From assembly GCA_963693085.1 (NCBI GenBank), contig OY856409.1, positions 505,071,303 through 505,135,302 of the forward strand: a stretch of 64,000 nucleotides of DNA, read 5' to 3'. The stretch is from Alisma plantago-aquatica. Lineage: Eukaryota; Streptophyta; Magnoliopsida; Alismatales; Alismataceae. Positions 11,057-22,346 of the stretch are shown here, piece by piece. The stretch's first letter is position 1, and the number at the start of each line of letters is the position of its first letter. The notes beneath the pieces were generated by a model. It saw nothing but the letters and a program-made list of their open reading frames with translations, was not told where the DNA came from and ran no database searches. The position numbers and the translations under genes were made by a program.

Positions 11057-12090
11057 AGAATGATATTTCTAAACTTTGTTCTCATAATTGTTTTTGCGTG
11101 AATGTGAATGACTTTTTATGAATTGCCATATGTGTGAATGTGAAGATGATCAATACATGAATGGTTCTATATGTGTCTGAATGTGAAAATAGATGAAATG
11201 AATGGAACTGCAGGTTGCTAAATGTGTGTGAAAATGGAGGAAAATTGAAATGGAACTACTATTTTTTACATGTGTGTGATGAAACATAATATGAATTAAA
11301 TGTGCTTATACATGTGTGTGAATCACATGATAAATATATAATATTGTCTATTTTATTAATTATGGAGGTTTGTGGCCTGTTGTTGGCTAATATCAATGGA
11401 TGTCGTAAACCTGCAGTTCAGAACTGAACTTTAGGTTCTGCATCCTGCTGACCAGCCATAAAGCAGGCCTGCAAACTGATAAGAAAAAAATCAAAACATA
11501 GGCGTCGGTTATTTATGTAAAACTGACAACAAAACACATAGGCGTCAGTTGTTAGTGTAAAACCGATGTCTTTATCCCCTTGTGGCTTCTGTTATCCATA
11601 AACCCGACGCCAATTGCGGCCAAGTACCACGGCCGTGCTGGGTAGTACGGCTGTGGTGGCAGGGAATATGGCGTCAGTTATTAGTATACAAACTGACGCT
11701 GATGGTGTCGGTTATTAGTAGATTCTGGCCAAATACCATGGCCGTGTTGGGTAGCACAGTCGTTGTAGCTGTGGATATGGCATCAGTTACCTATATAAAG
11801 CCGACACTGATGATGCCCTTGCTGGCGCCTTTTTGGTGGCAGGAAGGGGTATGGCGCAGTTGTTACTTAATAACCGACGTCTTAATAAGGTTATCGTGTC
11901 AGTTTTCTTTAAGAACTGACGTCGATAGTCCCCTTGCTGGCGCATTTTTGGTGGTGGGAAGGTTCATGGCATCGGTTGGGGGACTGACGCTAAAGGTGTC
12001 GACTTTTAGCGGCACCCACTTGGGTGTCGCTTGGAAACTGATGCCTTAGACCTTAAATAATCGACGCCAAAGGTTATTTCTGTAGTAGTG
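11057..12090 (+). repeat. CACTA copy 1, 3' untranslated and subterminal repeat region with right terminus
   Basis: After the second gene come AT-rich sequence with many gtgtgaat motifs and then, from about 11498, a block of subterminal repeats in both orientations built on gcgtcggttatt and the complement-like aaccgacgcc. CACTA transposases bind such repeats near the element ends. The block also holds ccacggccgtgc (11629) and variants. The terminus is 12076-12090, complementary to CACTACTACAGAAAT. Confidence 0.8.
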
Positions 12091-12385
12091 AGATGTGTAT
12101 CATCTCAATAAAATCCTTATTCTCATGTTCCTTCTAGAGCTCATGATTCATGTAGAAAAGCATGAGGCACTTGATGTCCATAGCATCGTAGGAACACTTC
12201 TTGTGATCGTCCCTTTCATCCCTATACACATTTGGAGTTGCTTCATTAGGTATTGATGTTTTCATGGAGTTTGCGCTCATGTGATCACAATTCTCAACAT
12301 CATGAACCATTCATTGAAGTTACTCCCATTAAATTTATCTTTCTCAATGACAGATCGTACTATTGATCTATATAGAAGATATATA
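12091..12385 (-). pseudogene. Copia A gag, N-terminal remnant
   Basis: On the minus strand, downstream of about 12375, the frame reads RSVIEKDKFNGSNFNEWF and then MMLRIV. This corresponds to RSVLEKDKLNGNNFHDQF in gag of element B. Stops and frame changes follow. It is cut at 12091 by the right end of CACTA copy 1; the rest of the gene would have lain to the left. Gag function is known from the family; this copy is dead. Confidence 0.75.
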
Positions 12386-12906
12386 ACATGAGTTAATATT
12401 TTGATTTGAATTTTAATTTAAAAATGTTATTCGATAGAATTAATTTGGACTTTAATTAATTATGCTCCCACTATGTTATTCGAATTAATACCCCTACTAT
12501 TAATTTCACAGAATTACAACAAGCAATCTCTTAGCGAGCCAAGATCTGAAATACATTAAGTTATAAGTCAACTATGGATGACAGTGCACAACTTAGCTAT
12601 TAAGGTAGGCAACATTTACCAATTGCATCAAATGAAATTCTTAAATTGATGGTCACACAACTTCGTGGAAATAAATCATCATATGAAATATATGTCATCT
12701 TTATGCCTCTAGGTGTTTAATGTCATTAAGATCACATAGGTAAGTCCAACCCAGGGCCAATACAATATGATAAGCACCGTACTTAACATGTTAACACATT
12801 TATTATCATGCCTCCCCGAGGTAGATGATGCACCATGGCAGGCGTGCCCACACTTATTCGAACAATGTTTCCATGTATATTTACTTGATAGACATCTTCA
12901 TCATTG

Positions 12907-12942
<36 letters not shown>

Positions 12943-13090
12943 GAACTTGGATTTGTTTTACCAATTATGATCTCTCACCAACAAGTAATACGCACAACCT
13001 CCATATACCCTTAGCAATATTACAAGCAATCATCATATATATCTATTCCCTCCTCTCTCGAGCTTAGGATAGATCTAAATTATAAAGTTG
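12386..13090 (-). other. Copia A 5' leader remnant
   Basis: This matches the untranslated leader between PBS and gag of element B (20990-21500) in order. Shared landmarks are a ctttaattaatta followed by cccactat, ggtaagtccaaccca-like text, and a segment reading gatgcaccatggcaggcgtgcccac, which in B reads cagtgcaccacgctagggtgtgcccac. A (TA)n tract at 12910-12939 has grown inside it. No 5' LTR of element A is recognisable further right. Confidence 0.6.
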
Positions 13091-15295
13091 TCTCTCTTTT
13101 GAGACGGCAAACAAACAATTACAATAACCACCATATGATCATTAGCTTTAGCATTCTAACATGATCATACGTACATGCAACTTCAAAACACTTAGATATG
13201 GTTAATGTTACTCTTTCAAGACACTAACAAACACACATCACAATATGGTATCTAATCAAACAAGTGAAGCATTAAGACCAAGCGAATGGAGATAATCTTT
13301 GCTAAGAGCATATGTATTCAAACAGAAGTAAGTATATACATGTTGGGGGAGCCTTTCTAGCATACCAAAGCTTGGACATATTCTCTTTTTGACCCTTTTC
13401 CTATGATTTTCCTTTCCTTTATATCATTTTTATCATTGGTGTTGAATTTGTGGAATTATTAGTGCTTTGGGTGTTTATGTTCACTATTTATGCCAACAAA
13501 TGGGTTTATACATACTCACCCTTCTCACTTTGCTTGTTATTTCGAGAATCCTCTTTAAGGGATGGAATGTTGTAACATACCAAAACTTGTACGTATTCTT
13601 TTTTTACCCTTTTGCTATGTTTTTCCTTTCCTTTCTATCCTTTTTGTCCTTGGTGTTGAATTTGTGGAATTATTAGTGGTTTGGAGTGAATTTGTTCACT
13701 ATTTATGCCAATAAATGGGTTTATACACAAATACCTCACTAAATGTTTTTAATAAGGGTCTAATATGTAATTTTACCACTTGTGTGATATATTCATAAAA
13801 TAATTTGTACTAGAAGTTTCTATGGCCTTTTGGAATAAGAAAGAGAAAAAGGAATAAAATAGAAAAGGCTAAAGTCAGGAAAATAAGCATTAAATACTTT
13901 AATGTGTCAAATAGTGAAAATATAAATAAATTGCCTAAAAGTCATATAAAGGAAACACACAAGATGATTCTAAGCCCAAATTTGTTTTCCTTGAGTCAAA
14001 GTTTACTTGAATGACAAGTTTCACAATTTTGGAAAGTTAATAATTATCTTTGCATTAATTGGAATTGGAAAATATGAGTTTTCCTCCAAAATATTACTAA
14101 ATTATTAAACGACTTGAAAAGTGGAAACAAACATCAAATTTGTAATCTAAATGTCAAAATGAGTCTGTAAGAATCTTCATCTAATTTGGACAATCTTAAA
14201 TATTTTATTTTATCCAGGAAAGAGAAAACAATTTTAAAGAACAAAAATATTAAATAATATGTTTCAAAAATAACTAAAGGAAAAATCCTATTCCTCACAT
14301 TTAGTATTTCTTATAGGCCAAGTTTCATATTTTTAGAAAGTTTCTAGATGCCTCTAATTCATTAAAAGGATAAAATAAGTGAGAAGATTTAAATGTATTG
14401 AATAAAAGAATACGAGCCTTCAAAAAAAATAAGATAATGCCAAGTTCGTATTCTACTTGCTAAAATAGGCCATTGATTCAATTTTCACTCAGTTTGGAAA
14501 ATATTTGATGAAAAGGTAAATTTAGGAGAGAGAGTGTAGAGCCTTCAAATCAATAGTTTAAATAACAAAAATTTCAACAAATGGAAATAATAGCAAATTT
14601 GTCTAACACACTAAATATGACTTATGTGTGAAGTTTATTAATTTTGGAGCATCCTAGAGTCATTAATTCATGAGAAAAGAGAAAATAAGATTTGCTTAGT
14701 TAATAAATCAAAAGTCTTCAAAAGGCAAATCTAATTGCATATTTGGATTCTACATACTCAAATTAACTCAGATGTCAAATTTCATTAAATTTGGAGTTTG
14801 TTTGCACCCTCAAATAAAGAGAGAGAAAAAGGAAAATAATTTCAATAAAACATTATTTGAAATCAAATAGGAATATATTTAATGTCATGAACCTTGGTTG
14901 GGGTGTGCAATCCACGAAGATCGTTGGATCACGATCCTACGACTCACAGGTTGTCATCAACCTCGTGGTGGATAAGGCAATATGCCACAAATTTGTTGAT
15001 TTTTATTTTGCAGATATGTTAATCGTTTCTCCATCTTTTTTCATGATTCAATCACCTATGTGTTGTAAATTAGATTCCACTCCTTTCTAGCCATTACTCA
15101 AGCAATTTCATCATGGTTTTGAGAAACTCCCAATTTCCCCTACATAGAGCTTTGCGACTACCTCTCTATTCTTCATATTTCACTTCCCTACCTATAAATA
15201 CTAGCACTCCCTCCTCTAGAACCTATGCACTTCTCCTCTTGCACCAATTACTTCGTTTCTTGCATGTATTGTCGTTAGAGATCATGGGATAGTCG
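13091..15295. other. Unassigned AT-rich DNA left of copia B
   Basis: There is no coding sequence that I can support. It contains the 13365-13735 duplication, purine-rich stretches with many gagaaaa runs, and a TATA-like tataaata at 15196 about 100 bp before copia B. The same unit probably continues at 24529 on the other side of B, since B is flanked by a matching target duplication. It could be an old LTR, because gttgtaacataccaaaac near 13569 resembles the start of Tekay-type gypsy LTRs, but I could not find its other end. Confidence 0.3.
13365..13735. repeat. Direct duplication, two units of about 165 bp
   Basis: Unit one (about 13365-13530) and unit two (about 13575-13735) share, in order, cataccaaa, ttttcctttcctt, ggtgttgaatttgtggaatt, tattagtg and ttcactatttatgcca followed by aaatgggtttata. 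The copies differ at scattered sites. About 45 bp of other sequence separates them. Confidence 0.85.
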
Positions 15296-17410
15296 TGTTG
15301 GGTTTTACGTGATCAGAGTAGGCAGCGGAAACAAAAAATTTACTTGACCATAAAACCATAACTAGTAGATTGCATCAATATCTATGTTATGGGAAGGATG
15401 GTTTTGGCGAGTTATGCCTAGTCCTGAGGCTTGCTCAACGACTATGCCTTGCAGTAAGTGCAGTCTTCAACCACCTGTCTTCGATGGCATTTGTGCAACT
15501 CCTGGTATTGACACAGACAGTGTTGACTTTCGTCCTCCTCAGCGAGAAAAGTCTCTTGCCCCTATAGAAAGACCACATGGACTACCAAGAACTCTAGTCA
15601 TCCTGAAGAAGGGACTAGAAGGAGTTGTCCCCTTCTGTCAGCGTACTAGTCACGGATGCACTTTCTCACCGCCAACCACTTTTCTATAGTTGTCTTTCCC
15701 TCATTGTAACTCCCTGGACAAGTAAAACTTTCTTGGGCTCTCTCGGTTACCACAATCAGAGAGGGCAATAACTTTGTAGAGCAACTGATATTCTGGTTGT
15801 GTGTTTGGATAAGCCCCATGTACCCCTCTATTTTTAGTAGAGGGCAGGGTTAGGGTTCCCAATCTGTATGAGAGTAGAAGGGTTCAAAATTTCCAAGAAT
15901 AATCTATACTACAGAAGGAACCAATCATTTCATAACTGAACCAGTCATTTAGCAAGGTGAGCTGATCGGTTCACTAGTAAACTGGTCAGTTGGGAGTGTG
16001 AACCGGTCAGTTCATCCAGTGAATTGGTCGTTTCACTTCCCAGACCTACATATAATTGACTTTCCTTATTCATTTCTAATTAACGCAAAGATTAATTCTT
16101 GTCCCAATCGAATTTTATAAGTGAAATGAAAAACTTTTCTCACAAACTTGGACAACTCAACACTACTCGTTTGGTCCAGTTGAACTGGTCATCTCACTGA
16201 CCATGAGCCGATCGGTTCACCCAGTGAACCGGTCGGTTGGTGGTCCAAATTGTGCAGAACACAGTCAATTTAGTTCTCAATCAATACGACACTCTAATCA
16301 GTTGATTCATCACTTGAAGTTGATGATTCTGAGTCAAGTCTATTGATTGAATGTTTGATTGAGTACCTAAAAAATTTCATAATCAATCCAAACATCATTC
16401 ATGGATAAACTCCTCTTCCAGGTTAATCCTTTGTGTGTGACCCTATAGGTCCCATTTCACATTGGCAGTGAATGTCCATAACTAGCTTATGACATCACAA
16501 GCAAAGAGCAATACCTAGCCGCACATCAGTACTACCCAAGTGAAAAGGAAAGTTGGAGAATAACTTTCAATCCTATAGTCTGTGATTGGTGCTCCAGTGA
16601 ATGTATAATTCCTTTATCTCTGATATCCTGAATGAACTCAAGGCATGGAGTTGTCACCCATTCAATGTTCATTCATGTTTCTTGAACTAGAGCAGACTGT
16701 ATGAGATATGTGTGACATCAATATTATATATTGATTCACATGTGCATGTGCATGCCTTTCTCAGTCTCGCTTATCAAGTGGCCTAGACATCATACTCCCT
16801 TAGTAGGGACAAATTCCATATCTATCACTCACAGTCTATCTCATGCGTCAAAGCCTCCCAATCATCACCTTTATAACAACCCATGTTTTAGGATTGTGTT
16901 TCATGATGTCAAAGTGTACCCAATCACATTCGACGAGTGCAGTGATTTCAGGTCTAAGAATCACAATCACTACCATCACTATGAGAGATGATTCCGACTA
17001 CCATGTCATGGTTCCATTTGTCACTCTGATGGTGGGTCTGTCTGATACATTGTTCTCCAACATTTATCTGTGTGCTTGGTTTGATATCATATATCATGAC
17101 TAATGAGACATTGTCATTGACCAACACACACTCTAGTCTTAATCTATCATTGTTTTCTATCAACCTTCCTTAGTGACATCCGACTAGAGACATAACACGA
17201 ATGTACATACTCTTAGCATCTGTATGATCTTATTGTTCAGGTCCTCAACCCGAAGACATACTTCATTGATTATTGTCATTCTTTAGACGTTCATTCTGCT
17301 TCATCATATATCTCATTATTGATTGAGCTAGAATAAATTGGAAGCTTACCTTTGATATTTATCAAATCAATCAGAACATATGATTGGATCTCTAGGCATA
17401 CATACTAACA
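15296..17410 (-). repeat. Copia B 3' LTR
   Basis: It aligns along its length with 22347-24528. Landmarks in order are ggcagcggaaa (15330), the TATA-box position (15828, here mutated), paired aaccggtcagtt motifs (15940-16030), ggataaactcctcttcca (16404) and the right end catactaaca. Open frames that can be drawn here are LTR shadows. Confidence 0.9.
15925..16240. repeat. Cluster of imperfect palindromes in copia B 3' LTR
   Basis: Half sites of the type gaaccggtcagtt and its complement (aactggtcag, accggtcggttc) recur about ten times on both strands in two groups, 15925-16030 and 16180-16240. The same groups occur in the other copies at 22975-23110 and 23255-23340, and at 61440-61530 and 61665-61790. 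Relative to element transcription they lie upstream of the TATA box. Confidence 0.75.
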
Positions 17411-17427
17411 AACTCCCACTTTCACTT
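17411..17427 (-). other. Copia B polypurine tract
   Basis: On the minus strand this reads aagtgaaagtgggagtt directly before the 3' LTR, which begins TGTTAG. A purine run ending in gtgggag next to TGTT is the usual copia plus-strand priming site. Confidence 0.75.
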
Positions 17428-20100
17428 AGAGCCAATAACCTTTGAATCATATTCTTAGTGATCTCTAAACATGTCCCACATGTTTCTACTGCACTAGTGC
17501 TAATCTAGTGAGTTAGCAACATTTTTCTTTAGTTGGTATATTGCATCTTTCACATCTCCTCATTGTACGACATTTCATATGAGATGGAGTTGCCTTAATA
17601 TGCTATCTGATATTCCTTTCCTAACAATTAGTTCAATTGTTTGACTTAGTATTTCTACTTTGTCATCATGGTTGGAATATCTATAAGTTCATCTATATGA
17701 ACTTGTAGATCCATATAGTATCCTCTAGTGTACATAACACAAGGATACTTAGCATTCCTTTTAGAATTAAATGGCCTTTTAATTTTACTTAGAACATTTC
17801 CATTTAACAACTCTTGTTCACTTTATAATTGAATATAGCTTTTATATTTTGCATTTTGTGATCAATTTTCTATCATTTCAGAAGCTTGCATCAGTGTAAC
17901 TAATTTACACTCAACTCTTCCTTTTTTATTACCATGGAAAAAAACCTTTAATACTTCATACTTTATGGTATTCTAGTGACTCTCACTAGAAGTAGATAAA
18001 CATCCACTCGTCATGTCCATTACATACTAGATAACTGGATGAGTATATCATATTGTCATGTCTAATACATACAAGATGATGAATGCATATGTATTTTCTT
18101 ATCATGTCCAATACATACAAGATAATGGGATAATTACATACATGATAGATGCAATTATGAATGGATAAGGCATCTATCTATGAGTTCCTAGTCTTCATAA
18201 GAATTTGGGACACTACGCATCTGAGAGACTAACTCCATGTAATATGGATAAGTTTTCTCCCACTGAATCTCTGGATACTGAACCCTTCATCATAGACTGC
18301 CAATGTATGATCTCTCTATATATCAGGTCAAGAGACTTTCAAGAACTATTTCTATATGTCTCTATTCCTATCACATATGACATTTCTCTTTATTCCCTTA
18401 TAGAGGGTATTTCCACACTAGTTTTGTTCTATTTCTCATCTTCATGTGGAATATGAATACGCTCCCCCTAAATCTTTGTAATCATAGATCCCTTCTTTAT
18501 TTCGATATATCAGTCAAACCTTTTGACTATATAATCAAAGTAAAGACTCTAGTTTTGAGGTGCTTGTATTTAATCAATCATATTGATAAATCTCTTGTAA
18601 CTTATAGACTACATTTGCATTAACAAGATTTATAAAATGCTTCAGGTTGTGTCACGTACACAGCCTCATGTTATTCCTACTAGGAATATAGTTTTAATAT
18701 CCATATTCCAAATTTCATAGTCTTCAAGTTCCAATAGCAAGCATGAACCTTTATGGCCTATAGCCACTGGAATTGGTTAAATAAAATCATATGGTTCAAC
18801 ACCTTGAACTCACTTGAATTTATTTCAACCAATCTACTTTTCAAATGTCATCCATGTCAGTCTTAACTCTTAAGACCCAATGGTACTTAGGGGTTTTATC
18901 CCTATGAGTTCTACCATTAAGGTCATACCTTATTTGTTTCACATAGAAGTCATTTGGGATCTTATGGCTTCAACCCATAACTCAAAATCTGGTTCCTCAA
19001 CATCATCTAGATAGATTATTGGCTCATCATCATATGACCAATTAATCACCTTTGAGTTTGTAGGATATCATTATCCATCAAGATCAAGGTGTTTTGTACT
19101 ATATATATGAGGTCTATCTATTACATAAGGAATTTGAGAATCCACAACACTTGTGATTCTTAATCTCCTTTTGTACATTTATTTAGTGTAAAGCATGTTC
19201 TTTAGAAGAATCTATAATATTAGTTATTTGTTTGATTATCATGCTCTTACTATTTAGAGTATGATTCCTTCTTTGATTTAGACATCATTATGTCTTAATC
19301 ATGAGTTCTCTATGATACACTATAATAGTTACTCACAAGGCCCTCAAACATTTGGTTTAAGTATCTCATTCATTAATCATATCAAAGAGTTAATACTTTT
19401 TACCAAGTTTGTTCTTCATTTATGATTTTCTTAAACATTTCAAGATATTCATATTGGTATTTCATTAAATATCATATCTGAAGTATTACCATTTTTTACA
19501 ATAGGTATGTATACACATCAATATTATACCTAATAGAATAGTCATTCTCCCACCACATCTAGTGAAGACTGACTTGTCATCATGTCCAATAAACAAGATA
19601 TGCATATCTCTTAATGGTTCATTAACCAAGAGAGTCTAGCTTTATCCATCAACATGTAACCTAGAGATGAATTTTTCATTCATTTGTTTAGATGATAATG
19701 CTAATTGATTTTTTGAGTCATCATTAACTTTTAGGTATCATAATTTTATCTCATGTGTACCAAGTACCACAAGATAAATAAGACATTTCCATAAAAGATC
19801 ATATATTTGAAATTGAAACATGAACTTTATTGATAGACATCCTTATCATTACAAGATGCAGAAATAAAAAAGTTTCTATTTATTGTAAAAAATGAAATAG
19901 CAGTTCATAACTCTATTACATGCCCTTTGGGCTGAAAGAAACTAAAAGGTACTATCTATGGAAGCAACACTTGCTCCATGTTTATGAGTGTTCCTTCTTG
20001 GTCCTTTCATAAAGGCCATCACTTATTTTCAGATCCTGTACATAATATATGTCAGATCTATATCTTTGTCAGATACCTAAGATAAAGAAGCATTTTAAGT
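17428..20100 (-). pseudogene. Copia B pol remnants (RT-RNase H, heavily decayed)
   Basis: Fragments can be matched to the better preserved remnant in element A. 17880-17930 corresponds to the RNase H segment at 3655-3700 (shared ttgcatca and gtgtaac). 18640-18670 corresponds to 4380-4400 (tcaggttgt, then cac and cacagcctc or cacaaatcctc). 18890-19000 corresponds to the RT start at 4620-4750. No YVDD box or long open frame is left. The part next to gag (19100-20100) shows no integrase motif that I can read. It is placed by position and by these matches only. Confidence 0.6.
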
Positions 20101-20973
20101 TTATTTCATGATACCTGAGGTGGAGACTTCCATCCCCTCCTTCTTCTTCTTTAGTTCATCTATGTAGAGAGGGCATTTTCTTTTCCAATGTCCTAGATCT
20201 TGACAATGGTGACATTTTCCTCCCTTGTTCACCCCTCCCTTGTCTTTGAGAGTTGAAGATGACTTGGGCTGCTGGCTAGCATCAGAACCTTTCTTTGCTT
20301 TGCCCTTGCCCTTGCCTTTAGACTTTCCCTTCTTTTTGTTGATCATCATCATAGATTTGGGTTTGTCTTTCTTCATTTGTGCATCGGCTTTCCTCAACAT
20401 GCCCAACAACTCTGTGAGTGGTCTGTTAAAGTTGTTCATGTTGTAGTTCATCACAAACTGACAGCAGGATTCTGGCAATGATTGCAGTATCACATCAGTA
20501 GCCAACTCTTGGCTCAGAGGGAATCCCAATCGAGTTATGTTCTCCACATACCCAATCATCTTGAGTGTGTGTGGGCCTATTAGATCTCCTTCTGTCATGA
20601 TGCACTTGAACAATGCTTTGGAGACATCATATCTCTCTTATCGTGCTTGGTCTTGATACATGTTCTTGAGATGTTGAACCATCTCAATGATGTCCATGTT
20701 CTCAGGTTGTCTCTACAACTCATCGTTCATTGAGCACAACATCAAGGACTTCACATCAATGGCATCCTCAGTACACTTCTTGTAAGCATCCCTTTCAACC
20801 TTTGGTGTGTTGGGAGAGGGTTCTTCTGGTTCTAGTGTATCTAGGACATAGAGTTTTTGCTCTTGAGTGAAAAAAATTCTCAACTTCCTAAACTGGTCAT
20901 GGAAGTTGTTCCCATTTAGCTTGTCCTTCTCAAGGACCGATCGCAATGAAAAGTGATTGTTGTTGGTAGCCAT
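20101..20973 (-). pseudogene. Copia B gag
   Basis: This is the nucleocapsid precursor. The frame starts at ATG (20973) as MATNNNHFSLRSVLEKDKLN, continues with NGNNFHDQFRKLRIFF (the conserved N-terminal gag segment), then a UBN2-type helical region ending near LPESCCQFVMNYNMN and RPLTELLGMLRKAD. A very Lys-rich stretch follows, then a complete CCHC zinc knuckle, CHHCQDLGHWKRKC. The end reads STSGIMK. One frame spans all 291 codons, with only two in-frame stops: TAG at 20713-20715 and a TAA near 20640. Either could be a single C-to-T change from CAG or CAA. This makes it the best-preserved retroelement frame in the window. It is not functional as it stands. Confidence 0.92.
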
Positions 20974-22327
20974 TTATTCTACAAAAAGGAAATTTGCAAT
21001 TTTAGTACAAAACAGTTTTGATTTGATTTGATTTGGAAATTGACGATATTAATTAGGTCTTTAATTAATTATCACTCCCACTATTTTGATCAAACTGATA
21101 GCTCTCACAATCAATTTGGAAGATCGCATCGTACAAACTTCTAGTGAGCAAGATCCTGATTTCCTCTAAGTCATGGACCAGCTATGGTTGTCACCCACAA
21201 CTAGATTCTTTTATATAGGCAACTTTTTCCAATCGCATCTTATACAACTCTTCATAGATGCCATGCACAAATCCTTGCCATGTTCATCTTTATGCCTCAA
21301 GGTGCTTGATCAGATCAAGGTCACCTTGTTAAGTCCAACCCAAATGCCAACACCATGAATATACACCCTACTAGGGAAGACCCACATATTCACCATCACA
21401 CTTCCATGAGATAGACAGTGCACCACGCTAGGGTGTGCCCACAGATAGTCGATCAAGTTTTTCATGTGTGCTTCTTTTGGAAGGCATCTTCAACTTAATA
21501 TGTTTGTTGAGGGGTTTTCATATGCTTATATATGCATATATGTATCCAATCACCACATATATACTATGCATCATATACATGCTATATCCCATAAATGAAA
21601 ACATGTAATAATGATAAAACAATGATTATGGCTATCCTATTATAGTTCCTTAGAGCCACAAGGAACTACAGTCATCTAAGGTCTACATCACATGAAACCT
21701 GTTATTGATGAAGATATGTGCTTGGGCGGTTCTGGGTTGATCATCTCACCCTATGACTGATTAGCTCGCCTACTGGATGGATGGTTGGTCGTCACCAACT
21801 GATTGTCTGGCACCTCTATATGGTCGGTTTGTCAGGTCATCTGGGCTTCTCGTTGGTCCACCAACTGCTCCTCATTCTATCGTCTTGGTCCATCAAGCGG
21901 TCATCTTCAATCTTCGTCATAACAATAAATAAAGTTAATCCTATTTTACATAGTCTTTGTGAAACCTCGAGTTACATTCGAGGGAAGCAAAGGTAGAAGA
22001 TAATCTCGAGTTATCTCGAGTTACATTCAGAATAGAAGAGGAGGGATTGGTGGACAGACCGAGATGTAAACAACCATAACCAACCACACGCATGCACATA
22101 GGGTTTATATGCCATAACCATGCTACAAATCCACCATTAAAACCATTTTAGGGTGATGCGTATCGGTTGCATATATATCATATCATATATGTATATATTA
22201 GTTTTGGATCATGTGGTATTAGTCGAATATTCACATTAGTCATTTAAATATTCACATCGTATGCAATAAATAAAAGATGGTAAAACCAAAATCCAATCAT
22301 ATTGATTATCTAAAAACATAGAGTATT
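20974..22327 (-). other. Copia B 5' leader (PBS to gag)
   Basis: About 1.35 kb between PBS and gag with no open frame of substance. It matches 62430-63762 of element C read on the other strand and, in part, 12386-13090 of element A. It carries short repeats of ctcgagtta near 21970-22025. A long leader before gag is not unusual in plant copia elements. Confidence 0.75.
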
Positions 22328-22345
22328 GACGTGGATGTGATACCA
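22328..22345 (-). other. Copia B primer binding site
   Basis: On the minus strand this reads TGGTATCACATCCACGTC. Element C at the matching place has TGGTATCAGAGCCACGTC, so two bases have changed here from the initiator tRNA-Met complement. It lies one base inside the 5' LTR end. Confidence 0.85.
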
Positions 22346-22346
22346 C

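Larger units (their letters stand above)
5589..12090 (+). mobile_element. CACTA (En/Spm) transposon copy 1, 5'-truncated
   Basis: Homology to CACTA copy 2 begins abruptly at about 5589 (matching about 30275 in copy 2), in the middle of the transposase, so the 5' end, the first half of tnp2 and the left terminal repeat are missing. The right end is intact: it reads to ctgtagtagtg at 12090, the complement of a CACTACTACAGAAAT terminus. Between these lie the rest of tnp2, a second gene and the 3' subterminal repeats. Immediately after 12090 the sequence is copia gag on the minus strand, matching 20671 onward in element B, so this CACTA element appears to have inserted into the gag of copia A. 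Both its genes are broken. Confidence 0.85.

Noticed and set aside
11582..12049. 155-codon plus-strand frame
   Set aside because: It spans CACTA subterminal repeats and is a chance opening in repeated gcgtcggtt text.
15370..15689. Frames of 65-101 codons
   Set aside because: They fall inside the copia B 3' LTR; the matching 5' LTR does not keep them open.
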